NCBI RefSeq assembly: GCF_008692605.1
Contig: NZ_LFCT01000026.1
Location: forward strand, 1 to 64,000
Length of the DNA: 64,000 nt
Source: Sphingobium estronivorans
GTDB taxonomy: Bacteria > Pseudomonadota > Alphaproteobacteria > Sphingomonadales > Sphingomonadaceae
Direction: 5' to 3'
The notes beneath the pieces are model-generated. The model saw nothing but the letters and a program-made list of their open reading frames with translations. It was not told where the DNA came from and did no database searches. Shown here one piece after another: positions 17,567 to 27,468 of the stretch (its first letter is position 1; every line of letters starts with the position of its first letter). A program made the translations under genes and the position numbers.

Positions 17567-18455
17567 GGGAAGGAAATTGGGCATCGACCCGCGACATGAG
17601 CCGGTGTGGGATGCGCTGGAAGGGCTGCGATCGAGCGCGGTCGTGGCCAAAGCGCGCGCCTATGCCAGCCAGGGCCACGAAGGGCGGGTGCGGAAGCGCG
17701 GCGTCTGGTCGAACCTGCTCTCCTTCTCTCCGATGTCGGTCGCGGCGGTTGCGGCCTGTCTGGCGCTGATCGTGGGGGCTGGCTGGTGGCTGCGGGCGCC
17801 CGACGCCCTGGAATATGCCACCCATATAGGAGAAATCCGGACGGAGAAGCTGGCGGACGGGTCCAGCATCGTTCTCGATACCGATACGCAGATCCGCGTC
17901 GTCTTCACCGGAAGGGCCCGGCAGTTGACGCTCGTGCGGGGACAGGCGCATTTCGACGTGGCGCACGATGCGTCGCGACCGTTCAAGGTGACATTCGGCA
18001 AAGGCACGGTGACGGCGATCGGCACGTCCTTCGACGTCACGGCCTTTGCGAACAGCAAGACGGTCACCCTGCTTGGAGGGCGCGTCGTCGTGGAAGGCTC
18101 CGCCAAGCCCTTCGCGCATGCGGATCAGGCGATGCTCAGCCCCGGTCAACGGATCGCCCTTGCGCCCGACGGCGGGTTGACGGTTCCGAGCACCATCGAT
18201 CTCGAGGGGGCCAGTTCCTGGCGGCGAGGCCGCATCGATCTGGCCAACCTGACGCTCAGCGACGCGCTCGCGCAGGTGAACCGATACAGCAGCACGAAAA
18301 TCATCGTGCAGGAGCCTTCGCTTTCAAACCGTCGGTTGAGCGGGATATTCCGGGCCGGTGACGTCGATGGCATCGCCGCCGCGCTTTGCGCCTATTTCGA
18401 TCTGAAAGTGGTACAGCGGACGCCCGAAGCGATCATCATCGCAAAGAGTAGCTGA
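17559..18455 (+). CDS. FecR-type anti-sigma factor/regulator
   Basis: 298 residues. A cytoplasmic N-terminal part (HEPVWDALEGL) is followed by one membrane segment (SVAAVAACLALIVGAGWWL, about residues 65-85). The periplasmic FecR domain then has the characteristic LADGSSIVLDTDTQIRV, a repeat of beta-strands including VRGQAHFDVAHDASRPF, and GTSFDV. The C-terminal 70 residues (LSDALAQVNRYSSTKIIV) resemble the STN-like end found in many FecR proteins. It would hold the sigma factor inactive until the liganded receptor signals. Translation is coupled to the sigma gene by overlap. Confidence 0.9.
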   Translation: MDKGRKLGIDPRHEPVWDALEGLRSSAVVAKARAYASQGHEGRVRKRGVWSNLLSFSPMSVAAVAACLALIVGAGWWLRAPDALEYATHIGEIRTEKLADGSSIVLDTDTQIRVVFTGRARQLTLVRGQAHFDVAHDASRPFKVTFGKGTVTAIGTSFDVTAFANSKTVTLLGGRVVVEGSAKPFAHADQAMLSPGQRIALAPDGGLTVPSTIDLEGASSWRRGRIDLANLTLSDALAQVNRYSSTKIIVQEPSLSNRRLSGIFRAGDVDGIAAALCAYFDLKVVQRTPEAIIIAKSS

Positions 18456-18749
18456 TCGCAAAGCCGAAATTCTCGCTTCTGATGATGTGCGCCGAGAACC
18501 GGCCACGTCTATCCGACGGCGCGGCCAAGCTGCGGATCGTCTTCCTCTGCCTCCGCCCGCGCGTTTTGGTCCTCGCGAAACCTTTGTGGTGGTCGACAGA
18601 GGTTCGCCGGTAGGCTCCTGTCCGAAGGAAGCGCCGTCGGGTTATGCCTATAGAGGCGGGCATATCGGCAAGGGGACTATCGATGTGCGGTGAAGGGGAC
18701 TTGCGCTGTGGATAAGCCGGCGATGTTGCCCCCCTGGACGATTGCGGTT

Positions 18750-18779
18750 CACGCTCCTGCACTTTGCTGCGGGAGCGTG
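18750..18779. other. Hairpin overlapping the histidine kinase start region
   Basis: CACGCTCC (18750-18757) and GGAGCGTG (18772-18779) are perfect complements with a 14-base loop. The second arm contains the GGAG that could serve as ribosome site for the kinase gene, so the hairpin could mask translation. The rest of 18456-18749 shows no gene that I can support. Confidence 0.35.
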
Positions 18780-21444
18780 TGGGAGATGCCGATCTTGCCG
18801 CCCCTGCCGATCTTGCCTATTCATTCCATAGGATCAGGAATCGATGGGGACCACAAGATGCAGACGATCGGTTCTCATTTCCGGAACATTGGAGGATGAC
18901 GACTATCGACTGGTCGCATTCGCGCCTCGGCGCCCCCGCCGGCTGGACCAGCGAGCTTCGCATCACTGTGAGCATGGTGATGGCAGCAAGAGCGCCGATC
19001 ATTCTCTTCTGGGGCCCGGATTATATCGCCATATATAATGACAGCTTTGCGTCAGCGATCGGCGCAAAGCTCCCGCAGGCGTTCGGCCAGCCTGCGCGCG
19101 AACATTGGCGGGAGACCTGGAACGATCTTGAACCGCTGCTGCGAGGCGTAAGGCGGACGGGGGAAGCGTTTGCCGCGCGGGACCATCCTTTGCCTATCGA
19201 ACGCTCCGGCCGAGTGGAGCTCGCTTATTTCGACGTCTCCTTCTCGCCGGTCAGCGATGCCGACGGCTCGATCGGCGGCATCCTCGCCATCGTTTCAGAA
19301 ACGACCAATCGCATGCTTGCTCAACAGAAGCTTCGCGAGAAAGAGGCCGCATTGACCGCAAGCGAGGGCTTGGCGCGAAGCCAGGCTGACCAACTCGCCG
19401 CGATCTACCACGCTTCCCCTGTCGGTCTCGCCGTGATCGATCGCGAACTGCGCTATGTGAGGGTTAACGACCGGCTCGCGGAATGGAACGGCGTGCCGGC
19501 GGAAGACCATATCGGCAGGACTATTGCCGAGATCGTGCCGGAACTCACTGAACAGTCGATGGAGGTATTTCGGCAGGTACTCGCGGGCAAGGCGATCTGG
19601 GGGCAGGAAATAGCAGGGCCGACACGGGGCAGACCCGACGGCGAAGGAATCTGGCGCGAAAACTGGGTTCCGCTGCACGGTGAGAATGACGCGATAATCG
19701 GTATTGCTGTCTCCTGTGAAGATGTGACCGATGAGCGCAGGGCGCAGCGCGCGCTTGAGCTGATGAACCGGGTTGGCGCGGCGCTGGCGGTCGAACATGA
19801 TCTGGAGCGGCTGGTGCAAATCGTGACCGATGCCGGCGTCGAGCTTTCCGGGGCACAGTTCGGTGCCTTCTTCTACAATGTGGTCGATGGGGCAGGCGAG
19901 AGCTACATGCTCTATTCCCTCTCAGGCGCTCCCCGCGAAGCCTTCGCCCAGTTTCCTATGCCCCGCAATACCCAGGTTTTTGCGCCCACGTTCAGCGGCG
20001 AAGCCATCGTCCGGTCAGACGACATCACGACTGATCCGCGCTATGGGAAAAACGCCCCGCGATCGGGAATGCCGGAAGGGCATCTTCCGGTACGCAGTTA
20101 TCTTGCCGTTCCCGTCATGGCGCGGAGCGGCGAGGTGCTTGGCGGGCTGTTCTTCGGTCATCCAGACGCTGGCCGCTTTAAAAACGATCATGAGAGCCTA
20201 GTCTCCAGCCTGGCCGGGCAAGCGGCCGTCGCGATCGAAAACGCCCGACTGATCCGACAGGTGCGTGAAGCCAACGAAACCCTCGAAAAACGCATAGCCG
20301 ACCGCACGGCAGCGCTCACGCAAGCCCATGAAGCGTTGCGCCATGCGCAGAAAATGGAAGCGATCGGCCAGCTTACCGGCGGCGTGGCGCATGATTTCAA
20401 CAATTTGCTGACGGTCATCTCGGGTGCCGCCGAAATGCTTCAGAGACCGGATCTGTCGCAGGAAAAGCGCGATCGTTATCTCGATGCCATTGCAGCCTCC
20501 GCAAACCGCGCCTCGACGCTGACCAGCCACCTTCTTGCCTTCAGCCGTCGGCGGGTCATCAAGCCGGAGGTCATCGATCTCAATGTGCAGCTCGACGCTT
20601 TGGGAGAAATGCTCTCGCGATCGCTCGGCAGCCTTGTCGGCGTCGAGGTCAAGCCCTTTGCGGGTGAAGCGCATGTGGAAGTGGACCCCACCGAACTCGA
20701 AACAGCGGTGCTCAATGCAGCAGTAAATGCGCGCGATGCCATGCCCGATGGCGGCAGCCTCACATAGAAGTGCGCCCTCATCAGCTCGGCGGTGCGGCTG
20801 CGCTGGCGATCGATATCACCGATACCGGCGCCGGCATGGACCGGGAAACCGTACAACGCGTCTTCGAGCCCTTTTTCACGACCAAGCCGGTCGGTGAAGG
20901 AACGGGCCTTGGCCTGTCGCAAATTCACGGCTTTGCCGCCCAAGCCGGCGGGGTCGCGGAAATCATATCCCAGTTGGGCAGCGGCACGACGCTGCGGCTC
21001 ATCCTGCCGAAGGTCGACAAATTCCCCGTGCGCGCCGGGCCGGTAAGCGAGCGCGAGCCGATTCCGCCGGGGATGACGGTCCTGCTCGTCGAAGACAATG
21101 AACAGGTTCGCCACTTTGCGGCGCAGTTGCTCAAGGATCTGGGAACGACCGTCAGATCGGCAGCCAACGCGGCTGACGCGCTGCGTGTCTTGCAGGAAGA
21201 CCATTTCGACCTTGTCTTCACCGATGTCGTCATGCCGGGGATGAGCGGCATCGACCTTGCGCGGCAATTCAAGATCCGTGCCCCCGACATGCCCGTGCTG
21301 TTGGCGACAGGATATAGCGAACAGATGATTGGCGAAGGCGCAGCACCTTTCGATGTCCTCAGCAAGCCTTATGGTCCCGATACGCTCAGCGCTGCGATAA
21401 GGAAACTCTTGTCAACGCGCGGTGCATCGCACGCCGGCGACTGA
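18779..21444 (+). pseudogene. Hybrid sensor histidine kinase (PAS-PAS-GAF-HisKA-HATPase-receiver), broken by a frameshift
   Basis: The first frame runs to a stop at 20765-20767. It encodes a PAS-like domain (IILFWGPDYIAIYNDSF), a second PAS (IYHASPVGLAVIDRELRYVR), a GAF domain (ending GQAAVAIENARLIRQV), the phospho-acceptor box GGVAHDFNNLLTVISGAAE, and the ATPase N-box (NAAVNARDAMPDGG). The rest of the ATPase domain (DITDTGAGM; FTTKPVGEGTGLGLSQIHG) and a receiver with phospho-Asp in DLVFTDVVMPG continue one frame over, 20764-21444. One base appears missing at about 20763, where ACATAGAA would read ACnATAGAA. As written the kinase lacks its G boxes and should be inactive. The start is uncertain (GTG at 18779, TTG at 18764 or ATG at 18896). 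Confidence 0.8.
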
Positions 21445-21465
21445 GGCGTTCTGCGTAAGGGAATG

Positions 21466-21630
21466 CTAATGGCGGGCGCTCTCAGGCTTTGATCGAAGTT
21501 CGATCCAGACCGGCGCTTGATCGCTCGCCTTTTCCCGCCCGCGCCGCGGCATCCACCTCTCCGTCGCTCTCAGCATCGTGCGGGCTTTCGCATTGAGCAG
21601 GAGATGATCGATGCGAAGGTCGACATTTCG
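21466..21630 (-). pseudogene. C-terminal relic of an exodeoxyribonuclease III-like gene
   Basis: On the minus strand the last 55 codons read VDLRIDHLLLNAKARTML and later KASDQAPVWIEL before a stop. This is the C-terminal signature of Xth-type exonuclease III (RIDHLL then SDHAPVW). Just upstream the frame is closed by a stop at 21631-21633, and nothing of the N-terminal 200 residues remains. The catalytic His of SDHAP is Gln here, which fits decay. Bases 21634-21738 hold no recognisable gene. Confidence 0.65.
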
Positions 21631-21738
21631 TCAGCGGTCTTCAGCCCCTCCATTCCTCAACGGCCGCTTGCGAGACGTTAGCGAGGAACCAATTCGTCCG
21701 TCATCTGCTTCAAGAGCGCATATCCGAGGAGATGGAAA

Positions 21739-22251
21739 ATGGCTGAGACCCAGTTCACTGACGCAATCGCCCTTCTCAAGGCCGACCACCGGAAGGTCGA
21801 AGAATTGTTCGAAAAGTTTGAAGCGACCTCTTCCAAAGACCGGAAGCAGAAGCTTGCGCACGAAATCTGCACCGAGCTCAAAATCCACACCCTCATAGAG
21901 GAGGAGATTTTCTATCCGGCATTTCGTGGCCGCATTGAGGACGCCACGCTTGATGAGGCCTATGTCGAGCATGACGGAGCGAAGGTGCTTATCAATGATA
22001 TCGAGGCAGGAGCGCCCGATGACGCCTTTTATGACGCCAAGGTGAAGGTTCTGTCCGAAGAAATCAAACATCATGTCCACGAGGAGGAAATGCCTTCGGA
22101 GGGCATGTTCGCGCAATGTCGCAAGACCGATGTAGACCTGGTTGCCCTGCGCGATGCCATGATGGCGCGTAAGAAAGAGTTAAAGGCACAGGCCCAGTCT
22201 TCGGGTCTGCCTGCCGCCAAAGCTACGGCAGTCAATCTCCTGGCGGCCTGA
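21739..22251 (+). CDS. Hemerythrin HHE domain protein
   Basis: 170 residues with an HHE-type four-helix bundle: LLKADHRKVEELFEKFE at residues 13-29, LKIHTLIEEEIFYPAF around 50-62, YVEHDGAK near 75, and HVHEEEMPSEG around 115. These supply the His and Glu residues that bind a di-iron centre. Such cytoplasmic proteins are associated with oxygen, nitric oxide or stress responses. A GAGGAG site precedes the ATG. It stands near a sensor kinase relic and upstream of the aerobic respiratory operon, but it is oriented oppositely and not linked to it. Confidence 0.88.
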   Translation: MAETQFTDAIALLKADHRKVEELFEKFEATSSKDRKQKLAHEICTELKIHTLIEEEIFYPAFRGRIEDATLDEAYVEHDGAKVLINDIEAGAPDDAFYDAKVKVLSEEIKHHVHEEEMPSEGMFAQCRKTDVDLVALRDAMMARKKELKAQAQSSGLPAAKATAVNLLAA

Positions 22252-22392
22252 ACAAGCTGGCGAAATCAATTCCTCCACTATGCGACGATAAGGCGCGCCC
22301 GTCTGGACGATCCAAGGTTCACGGGCGTGCCTCTCATCTTCGCTGTGCCCCTGTACCGGGAATGTATACGGCAGGAAATGAGGGCCTCGGCA

Positions 22393-22425
22393 CTTCATCG
22401 GCCGGGGTTTGCCCAGCCGATGAAG
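22393..22425. other. Strong hairpin between hemerythrin and mgtC-like genes
   Basis: CTTCATCGGC (22393-22402) and GCCGATGAAG (22416-22425) are perfect 10-base complements. An inner GGG/CCC pairing leaves a small GTTTG loop. It could terminate the hemerythrin transcript or structure the mRNA leader of the next gene; there is no T tract. The remainder of 22252-22563 has no gene that I can support. Confidence 0.4.
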
Positions 22426-22563
22426 CAAATTCGGTCGTTGAACGATTCCACAATGGCACGATCCATTGGGTGCGGGAAATGAACTCGGGCCCATAGCGCA
22501 TGGTGAAGGCTGCTCGACAGAGGGCGATCCGCATCCCAAATCATTCTGGCGCGTTCTGCCAGG

Positions 22564-23010
22564 ATGACGGACGAATTTTCGCTGCTGCCCCATTTGAGCG
22601 CCTTGTCCATTGCCTATGCTTTGGCGCTACCCATCGGCTGGAACCGGGAGAGGGAGGAACGCAGCGCCGGGATCAGGACATTTCCGCTCGTGGCTGTCGC
22701 AAGTTGCGGCTTCGTGCAGGCTGTAGAGACGATGATGGCGCATGATCCCGCTGCCATCGCGCGGGTACTGGAGGGCGTGATTGCTGGCATCGGCTTCCTG
22801 GGCGGGGGTGCGATCCTACAGAATAAGGAAAGCGTGCGGGGAACCGCGACCGCCGCGAGCCTGTGGGTCACCGGCGCCACCGGTGTCGCCGTGGGGCTGG
22901 GAAGCGTCGATGTGGCGCTGGTGTTGACCGTTTTTACGTTGCTGACCTTCTGGATACTGGCTCCGCTCAAGCCGCCGGCGCGCGAGCGCGGCGAGAGTGA
23001 GGGAGAATAG
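22564..23010 (+). CDS. MgtC/SapB family membrane protein
   Basis: 148 residues with about four hydrophobic segments. The family signature is clear: LPIGWNREREERSAGIRTFP near residues 23-42, then GVIAGIGFLGGGAILQNKESVRGTA and TAASLWVTGATGVAVG. MgtC-type proteins lie in the inner membrane and are linked to survival at low magnesium and in acid, partly by acting on ATP synthase. It ends with a short charged tail (ARERGESEGE) rather than the longer ACT-like C-terminal domain of some relatives. It converges with the end of the cytochrome oxidase operon, 186 bases away. Confidence 0.87.
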   Translation: MTDEFSLLPHLSALSIAYALALPIGWNREREERSAGIRTFPLVAVASCGFVQAVETMMAHDPAAIARVLEGVIAGIGFLGGGAILQNKESVRGTATAASLWVTGATGVAVGLGSVDVALVLTVFTLLTFWILAPLKPPARERGESEGE

Positions 23011-23196
23011 GAGGGCGGTCGGCGCGCATTATCCGCAGCAGGAGCTCGTCCTTGGCGCCAGGTACAAGGGGCTGGTGCCTTTACCGGCTCTGCGACGGTT
23101 CCTGTGCAAGTGCGCCATTTGATCGACTGCGCTGGTTTTCCCCAACGGAGGCGTGTGCGGCCATGCCTGTCGCGCCGGAAATATCCAGCCGCCATG

Positions 23197-23478
23197 TCAG
23201 CCGCTGAGCCAGCCGCGCGTCAGATAGTCGGACGCCGACAGCGTCATCATCATGATGAGCCAGACCATGGCAGCCATCATGGCGAGCCTGGCGATCGCTC
23301 CTTCCTTGCGCATCTCCATGAAGACCCAAAGAATGAGCGCCGCCTTGGCGAAGGCGATGGCATAGCTGATCCACGGCTTTGCAGCCCCAAGCGGCAGATG
23401 CGCGGCGATGACGGTCGCGGCGAGCAGGATGAGCAGCGCGACCCAGACCAGGCCCAACTGGATCAGCAAGCCCTTCAT
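23197..23478 (-). CDS. Cytochrome c oxidase subunit IV-type small membrane protein
   Basis: 93 residues with three hydrophobic segments (LIQLGLVWVALLILLAATVI; YAIAFAKAALILWVFMEM; MMAAMVWLIMMMTL). This is the pattern of the prokaryotic subunit IV/CtaF-like proteins that stabilise haem-copper oxidases. It is the last gene of the twelve-gene respiratory operon, and its ATG at 23478 overlaps the stop of ctaE by four bases. No other gene follows on this strand within the window until far outside the operon. Confidence 0.8.
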   Translation of the reverse strand: MKGLLIQLGLVWVALLILLAATVIAAHLPLGAAKPWISYAIAFAKAALILWVFMEMRKEGAIARLAMMAAMVWLIMMMTLSASDYLTRGWLSG

Positions 23479-24104
23479 GACACGTCCGGCAGATAGAGTG
23501 TGGGATAAAGGAATACCCATATGATGTCGACCAGATGCCAATAGAGCGCGGCATTGCCGATCAGCAGGACAGTGCGGTCCTGCCGTGCGGCGCGGCTGAA
23601 CGCGGCGATAGTCAGCAGCGCGATGCCGCCGATAACATGCAGCGCATGAAGCCCGGTGCTCACGAAATAGAAGTTCATGAACAGGTGCTGGACCCGGCCT
23701 TCGAAATGCGCGCCGTGAAGACCGGGGATCAGGCCCTCACGATATTCGCTCCCATATTCATAGCCTTTGATGCCGAGAAACAGCAGCCCCAGGAGAATGG
23801 CGGCGACAAGAGCATATCCCGACAGACGCGGCCTCCCGCCGCGTGCGGTTTCCACCGCGACCGCCGCCATCAGACTGGACGTCAGCAGTATCGCGGTGTT
23901 GGCGGTGCCCAGCCACAGCTTCAAATGCCCCGATGCCGCGACATAATCGGCGGGATAGAGGAGGCGCAGCGCCATGGCGGCGGCGAAGAGGCCGCCAAAC
24001 AGCATCGCCTCGCTGGCGAGGAACAGGATCATGCCCAGCCGGTCGGCCTGCCGTTGGCGCGCGGGATGGTGGAAAGGTTCGTGCAGGGCGCGCTGCTCAG
24101 GCAT
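23475..24104 (-). CDS. ctaE: Cytochrome c oxidase subunit III
   Basis: 209 residues with five membrane segments, the shorter form usual for caa3/bacterial oxidases. Family features include [20 protein letters not shown] in the first helix, [11 protein letters not shown] in the middle and [12 protein letters not shown] plus [17 protein letters not shown] at the end. It is an inner-membrane structural subunit that supports oxygen entry and proton pumping by subunit I. The start overlaps the end of ctaD by eight bases. Confidence 0.93.
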   Translation of the reverse strand: MPEQRALHEPFHHPARQRQADRLGMILFLASEAMLFGGLFAAAMALRLLYPADYVAASGHLKLWLGTANTAILLTSSLMAAVAVETARGGRPRLSGYALVAAILLGLLFLGIKGYEYGSEYREGLIPGLHGAHFEGRVQHLFMNFYFVSTGLHALHVIGGIALLTIAAFSRAARQDRTVLLIGNAALYWHLVDIIWVFLYPTLYLPDVS

Positions 24105-25746
24105 TGGCGCGGCTCGCGGGATGTTCGAGCGGATAGTCGTAGGGACCGCGCACGACCACCGGCTGCTGCGTGAAATTATGCTTGGGCGGCGGGGAGGAGG
24201 TTGTCCATTCCAGCCCTGTCGCGCCCCAGGGGTTGGCGGGCGCGCGCGGCCCCTTTTTCAGCGACCAGAGGAGGTAGAAGGCCGGCATCGCATAACCCAC
24301 CGCCAGCAAGGCCGCGCCTGCGGAGGAAATCACCTGGAGCAGCTGGAATTCCGGCGGATAGACATGATAGCGGCGGGGCATGCCTTCATAGCCCAGCATG
24401 AATTGCGGAAAGAAGGTGACGTTGAAGCCGACCAGAATGACGATGGCCGCAATCCGCGCCAGCGTCTCGTTATACAGCCGCCCCGTGATTTTGGGCCACC
24501 AATAGTGCAGCGCGCCGAAAAAGGCCGTTACCGTGCCCCCGACCATGATGTAGTGGAAATGGGCGACCACGAAGTAGGTGTCGTGTACATGCACGTCGAT
24601 CGCCAGCATGGCGAGCATGAGGCCGGTCAGGCCGCCCGCGACGAACAAGCCGATGAAGCCCAGCGCGAAGAGCAGGGGCGCGTCGATCATGATGTCGCCC
24701 TTGTAGAGGGTCGCCGTCCAGTTATAGACCTTGATCGCGGAGGGCACCGCCACGGCCACCGACAGGAAGGAAAAAACCGCGCTCGCATAGAGCGACTGGC
24801 CGGACACGAACATGTGATGGCCCCACACGAGAAAGCCGATCACCGCGATCGCGATGGACGCAATGGCGACGAACCAGTATCCGAAGATCCGCTTGTGCGC
24901 AGCCGATGTGATGAGTTCGCTGATGACGCCCATGGCGGGAAGCACCATGATGTAGACGGCCGGGTGGCTGTAGAACCAGAAGAGATGTTGGAACAGGAGC
25001 GGGTCGCCGCCCAGCGCGGGATCGAATACGCCAATGCCGAACAATCGTTCGGCCGCCACCAGCAGCAGCGTGATCGCCAGGACCGGCGTCGCCAGCACGA
25101 AGATGATCGACACGGCGTAATGTGACCAGATGAACAGCGGCAGGCGGCTCCAGGTCATGCCCGGCGCGCGCAGCTTGTGGATCGTAACGATGAAGTTGAT
25201 GCCGGTGAGGATCGTCGAAAATCCGCTGATGAAGACGGCGATCACCGTCGCTGCCACCATCCCGTTCGCATACATGGTCGATAGCGGCGTGTAGAAGGTC
25301 CAGCCTGTGTCCACGCCCCCGCCCAGCACCACGGCCAGCGCGATGAAACCCGCAACGATATAGATATACCAACTCAGGAGATTGAGGCGGGGGAAGGCGA
25401 GGTCGCGCGCGCCGATCATCAGGGGAATGATGAAATTGCCGATCGTGTTGGGGATGGACGGGATCAGGAAGAACCAGACCATGATGATCCCATGCAGCGA
25501 AAAGGCGCGGTTATAGCCTTCGTTGGTCATGAGGTCGCCCGCCGGGGTGAGCAGGTCGAGCCGGATCATCGCCGCCGCTGCGCCGCCGATCAGGAAGAAG
25601 AAGACGATGGAGACAAGGTAGAGGATCGCGATGCGCTTATGATCGGTGGTCAGGAACCATGAACGCAGGCTGTGCCCGGCGCGCAGGTAGCTGATGTCCT
25701 CCACCTCCTCTGCGGGCTTACCCATGTCGAGCGCGGCGTCACTCAT
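24097..25746 (-). CDS. ctaD: Cytochrome c oxidase subunit I, A2-like
   Basis: 549 residues with twelve or more membrane helices. Haem and copper ligands are visible: His85 in FSLHGIIM, His261 and cross-linked Tyr265 in [13 protein letters not shown], His310-His311 in VWGHHMF, and the [17 protein letters not shown] block. The D-channel Glu of the usual HPEVY motif is Ala here and is preceded by Tyr-Ser, which marks A2-type haem-copper oxidases. This subunit reduces oxygen to water and pumps protons. The ATG at 25746 overlaps the ctaC stop by eight bases; the frame stays open to 25812, but that is inside ctaC. Confidence 0.95.
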   Translation of the reverse strand: MSDAALDMGKPAEEVEDISYLRAGHSLRSWFLTTDHKRIAILYLVSIVFFFLIGGAAAAMIRLDLLTPAGDLMTNEGYNRAFSLHGIIMVWFFLIPSIPNTIGNFIIPLMIGARDLAFPRLNLLSWYIYIVAGFIALAVVLGGGVDTGWTFYTPLSTMYANGMVAATVIAVFISGFSTILTGINFIVTIHKLRAPGMTWSRLPLFIWSHYAVSIIFVLATPVLAITLLLVAAERLFGIGVFDPALGGDPLLFQHLFWFYSHPAVYIMVLPAMGVISELITSAAHKRIFGYWFVAIASIAIAVIGFLVWGHHMFVSGQSLYASAVFSFLSVAVAVPSAIKVYNWTATLYKGDIMIDAPLLFALGFIGLFVAGGLTGLMLAMLAIDVHVHDTYFVVAHFHYIMVGGTVTAFFGALHYWWPKITGRLYNETLARIAAIVILVGFNVTFFPQFMLGYEGMPRRYHVYPPEFQLLQVISSAGAALLAVGYAMPAFYLLWSLKKGPRAPANPWGATGLEWTTSSPPPKHNFTQQPVVVRGPYDYPLEHPASRANA

Positions 25747-26713
25747 TCCCGTCCTCCTGCCGGGTGCCCGGCTTTCCTGCGCCGATATCCTTGAGATAAG
25801 CGACCAGCGCATTCACCTGTTCGGACGCAAGGACGTTGGCGTAGGTCGGCATGATCGGCCTGTAGCCTGCCGCGACGTCCTTGTTCGGTAGCATGATCGA
25901 GTCATGCAGATATTGGTCGTCCGCGATCAGCGCGCGTCCATCCGACAGGCCGACCGGGCCACCATAGAGCCCATCCAGCGGCGGGGCATGAACGGTCGAG
26001 GCAGCGCCATGGCAGCCGCTGCACCCGACGGACCGGAACAGGCGCGCGCCGGCGGCGGCCAGGGTCTCGCTCTCGCCCCCGTCGCGGTTGCGGGCGAGCC
26101 AGCCGGCATAATCCTGCGGCGCCATGACGATCAGCCGTCCCCCCATGACGCTATGGTCCGTGCCGCAAAATTCGGCGCAGCGCAGCGGATAGATGCCCAG
26201 CCGATCGGCAGTGAACCACATCGTCGTGTAGCGGCCCGGCAGCACGTCCTGCTTGATGCGCAACGCAGGAACAAAGACGCTGTGGATCACGTCCTGCGAG
26301 ATCATCACCAGCTTCACGGGACGATTGACGGGGACATGCAGATCGTTGATCTCCCGCGCGCCTTCCCCATGCTGATATTTCCACATCCATTGCCTGGCGA
26401 CGAGGTTGATTGTCATCGCGCCTGCAGGCGGTCGCCTGAGGTCGAAATAGAGCGCGGTCGCCCAAACGAAAAAGCCGAGCGTCAGCAGGAAGGGGATGAT
26501 GGACCAACTCACCTCCAGCCACACATTGCTGCCGGAGGCATGGTCGCGGTTCGCGTCGCGACCGGTGCGGTAGCGGAAGACGAAAACCGCGATCAGGATG
26601 AAGACCGGCAATGTCAGCAGCCAGACCATCACGCCAAACCCGCCGATCAGCAGATCGACCTCCTTCGCATGATGCGACGCCTGTACGGGCCAGAGGAAGA
26701 AGCCGTGGCTCAT
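25739..26713 (-). CDS. ctaC: Cytochrome c oxidase subunit II with fused cytochrome c domain (caa3 type)
   Basis: 324 residues. Two N-terminal membrane helices (about 23-46 and 70-90) are followed by the periplasmic cupredoxin domain. CuA ligands are His144 and the motif [12 protein letters not shown] (Cys179, Glu181, Cys183, His187, Met190). A C-terminal cytochrome c domain has CSGCH at 231-235 and a later Met in [10 protein letters not shown], so electrons can be received without a separate soluble cytochrome. There is no cleavable signal peptide with lipobox. It is placed between sco and ctaD, with four and eight base overlaps. Confidence 0.95.
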   Translation of the reverse strand: MSHGFFLWPVQASHHAKEVDLLIGGFGVMVWLLTLPVFILIAVFVFRYRTGRDANRDHASGSNVWLEVSWSIIPFLLTLGFFVWATALYFDLRRPPAGAMTINLVARQWMWKYQHGEGAREINDLHVPVNRPVKLVMISQDVIHSVFVPALRIKQDVLPGRYTTMWFTADRLGIYPLRCAEFCGTDHSVMGGRLIVMAPQDYAGWLARNRDGGESETLAAAGARLFRSVGCSGCHGAASTVHAPPLDGLYGGPVGLSDGRALIADDQYLHDSIMLPNKDVAAGYRPIMPTYANVLASEQVNALVAYLKDIGAGKPGTRQEDGNE

Positions 26714-27468
26714 GCCGTTCGCCCCTTCAGCCGGAAGAGGAGCAGGGCGATAGCGGCGACGGTTGCGACGCCCGCCAGGCGCAATATCTTTTCTATGGCC
26801 GGCGTATAGCGCCCCGTAGCCGGGTCATAATGATAGCAGAGGAGGAGTATCGTCTCGCCAAAGCTGCCGGATGTGCCGGACCGGGCGGCGCGCAGCGCGC
26901 TCTCAAGCTCTGCCGGGCGCGGGGCGAGGCCGTAGAGCCAGCCGCTGAGCCGTCCGTCCGGAGAAATGACCGCAGAGGCGGCGGCATGGGCATATTGGCC
27001 GATCCGATCGTCCCACGCATAGTGATAGCCGATGGCTTCGGTGATGCGGCGGACCGCCTCGCGCTGGCCGGTCAGCGCGTGAACGCCGGTGCGGTCCCTG
27101 ATCTGCGCCAGATCGTCACGCGCAGCCTGCGGTCCCTCACGCGGGTCGATGCCGAAGGCGACGAGCGTAAAATCGCGGCCGGGACGCAGCCTCTGTCCGG
27201 CGATCGCCTGCGCCACGCCCGCCAACGTCGCGCCGCAGATATTCGGGCAGTGGTGCAACACGGGCACGAGCAGGACAGGCTTCCCTGCCGCGAGCGCGCG
27301 CAGGCTGGTGGGGCGGTCCTGCGCGTCGAGGAAAGGGGCATCCATCGGTATTCGCGCGCCGGGGCGACCGTCTATCCGCGCCTCGCCGAAAGGATCGAAG
27401 CCGCCTTGCGCAAAAGCGGGACGACACAGCAACGCCAGAGCGATCAGCAGGAATCGTATCATCATCAT
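26710..27468 (-). CDS. SCO1/SenC-type copper chaperone with C-terminal membrane anchor
   Basis: 252 residues. A signal-like N-terminus (LLIALALLCRPAFA) is followed by a thioredoxin-like fold with the copper-binding CPNIC motif (about residue 75-79) and a distant His in QYAHAAA. SCO proteins deliver copper to the CuA site of oxidase subunit II, the product of the next gene. Unlike simple SCO proteins it has a second hydrophobic segment at the C-terminus (LAGVATVAAIALLLF), as seen in SCO proteins encoded with alternative complex III. It overlaps both neighbours by four bases. Confidence 0.9.
   Translation of the reverse strand: MMMIRFLLIALALLCRPAFAQGGFDPFGEARIDGRPGARIPMDAPFLDAQDRPTSLRALAAGKPVLLVPVLHHCPNICGATLAGVAQAIAGQRLRPGRDFTLVAFGIDPREGPQAARDDLAQIRDRTGVHALTGQREAVRRITEAIGYHYAWDDRIGQYAHAAASAVISPDGRLSGWLYGLAPRPAELESALRAARSGTSGSFGETILLLCYHYDPATGRYTPAIEKILRLAGVATVAAIALLLFRLKGRTA

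Noticed and set aside
22252..22563. A plus-strand frame ending near 22500 with SVVERFHNGTIHWVRE looks slightly like an LGFP repeat, and the minus strand has a piece (RAIVESFNDR) slightly like an integrase core.
   Set aside because: Both resemblances are short and lack further family motifs or a proper start.
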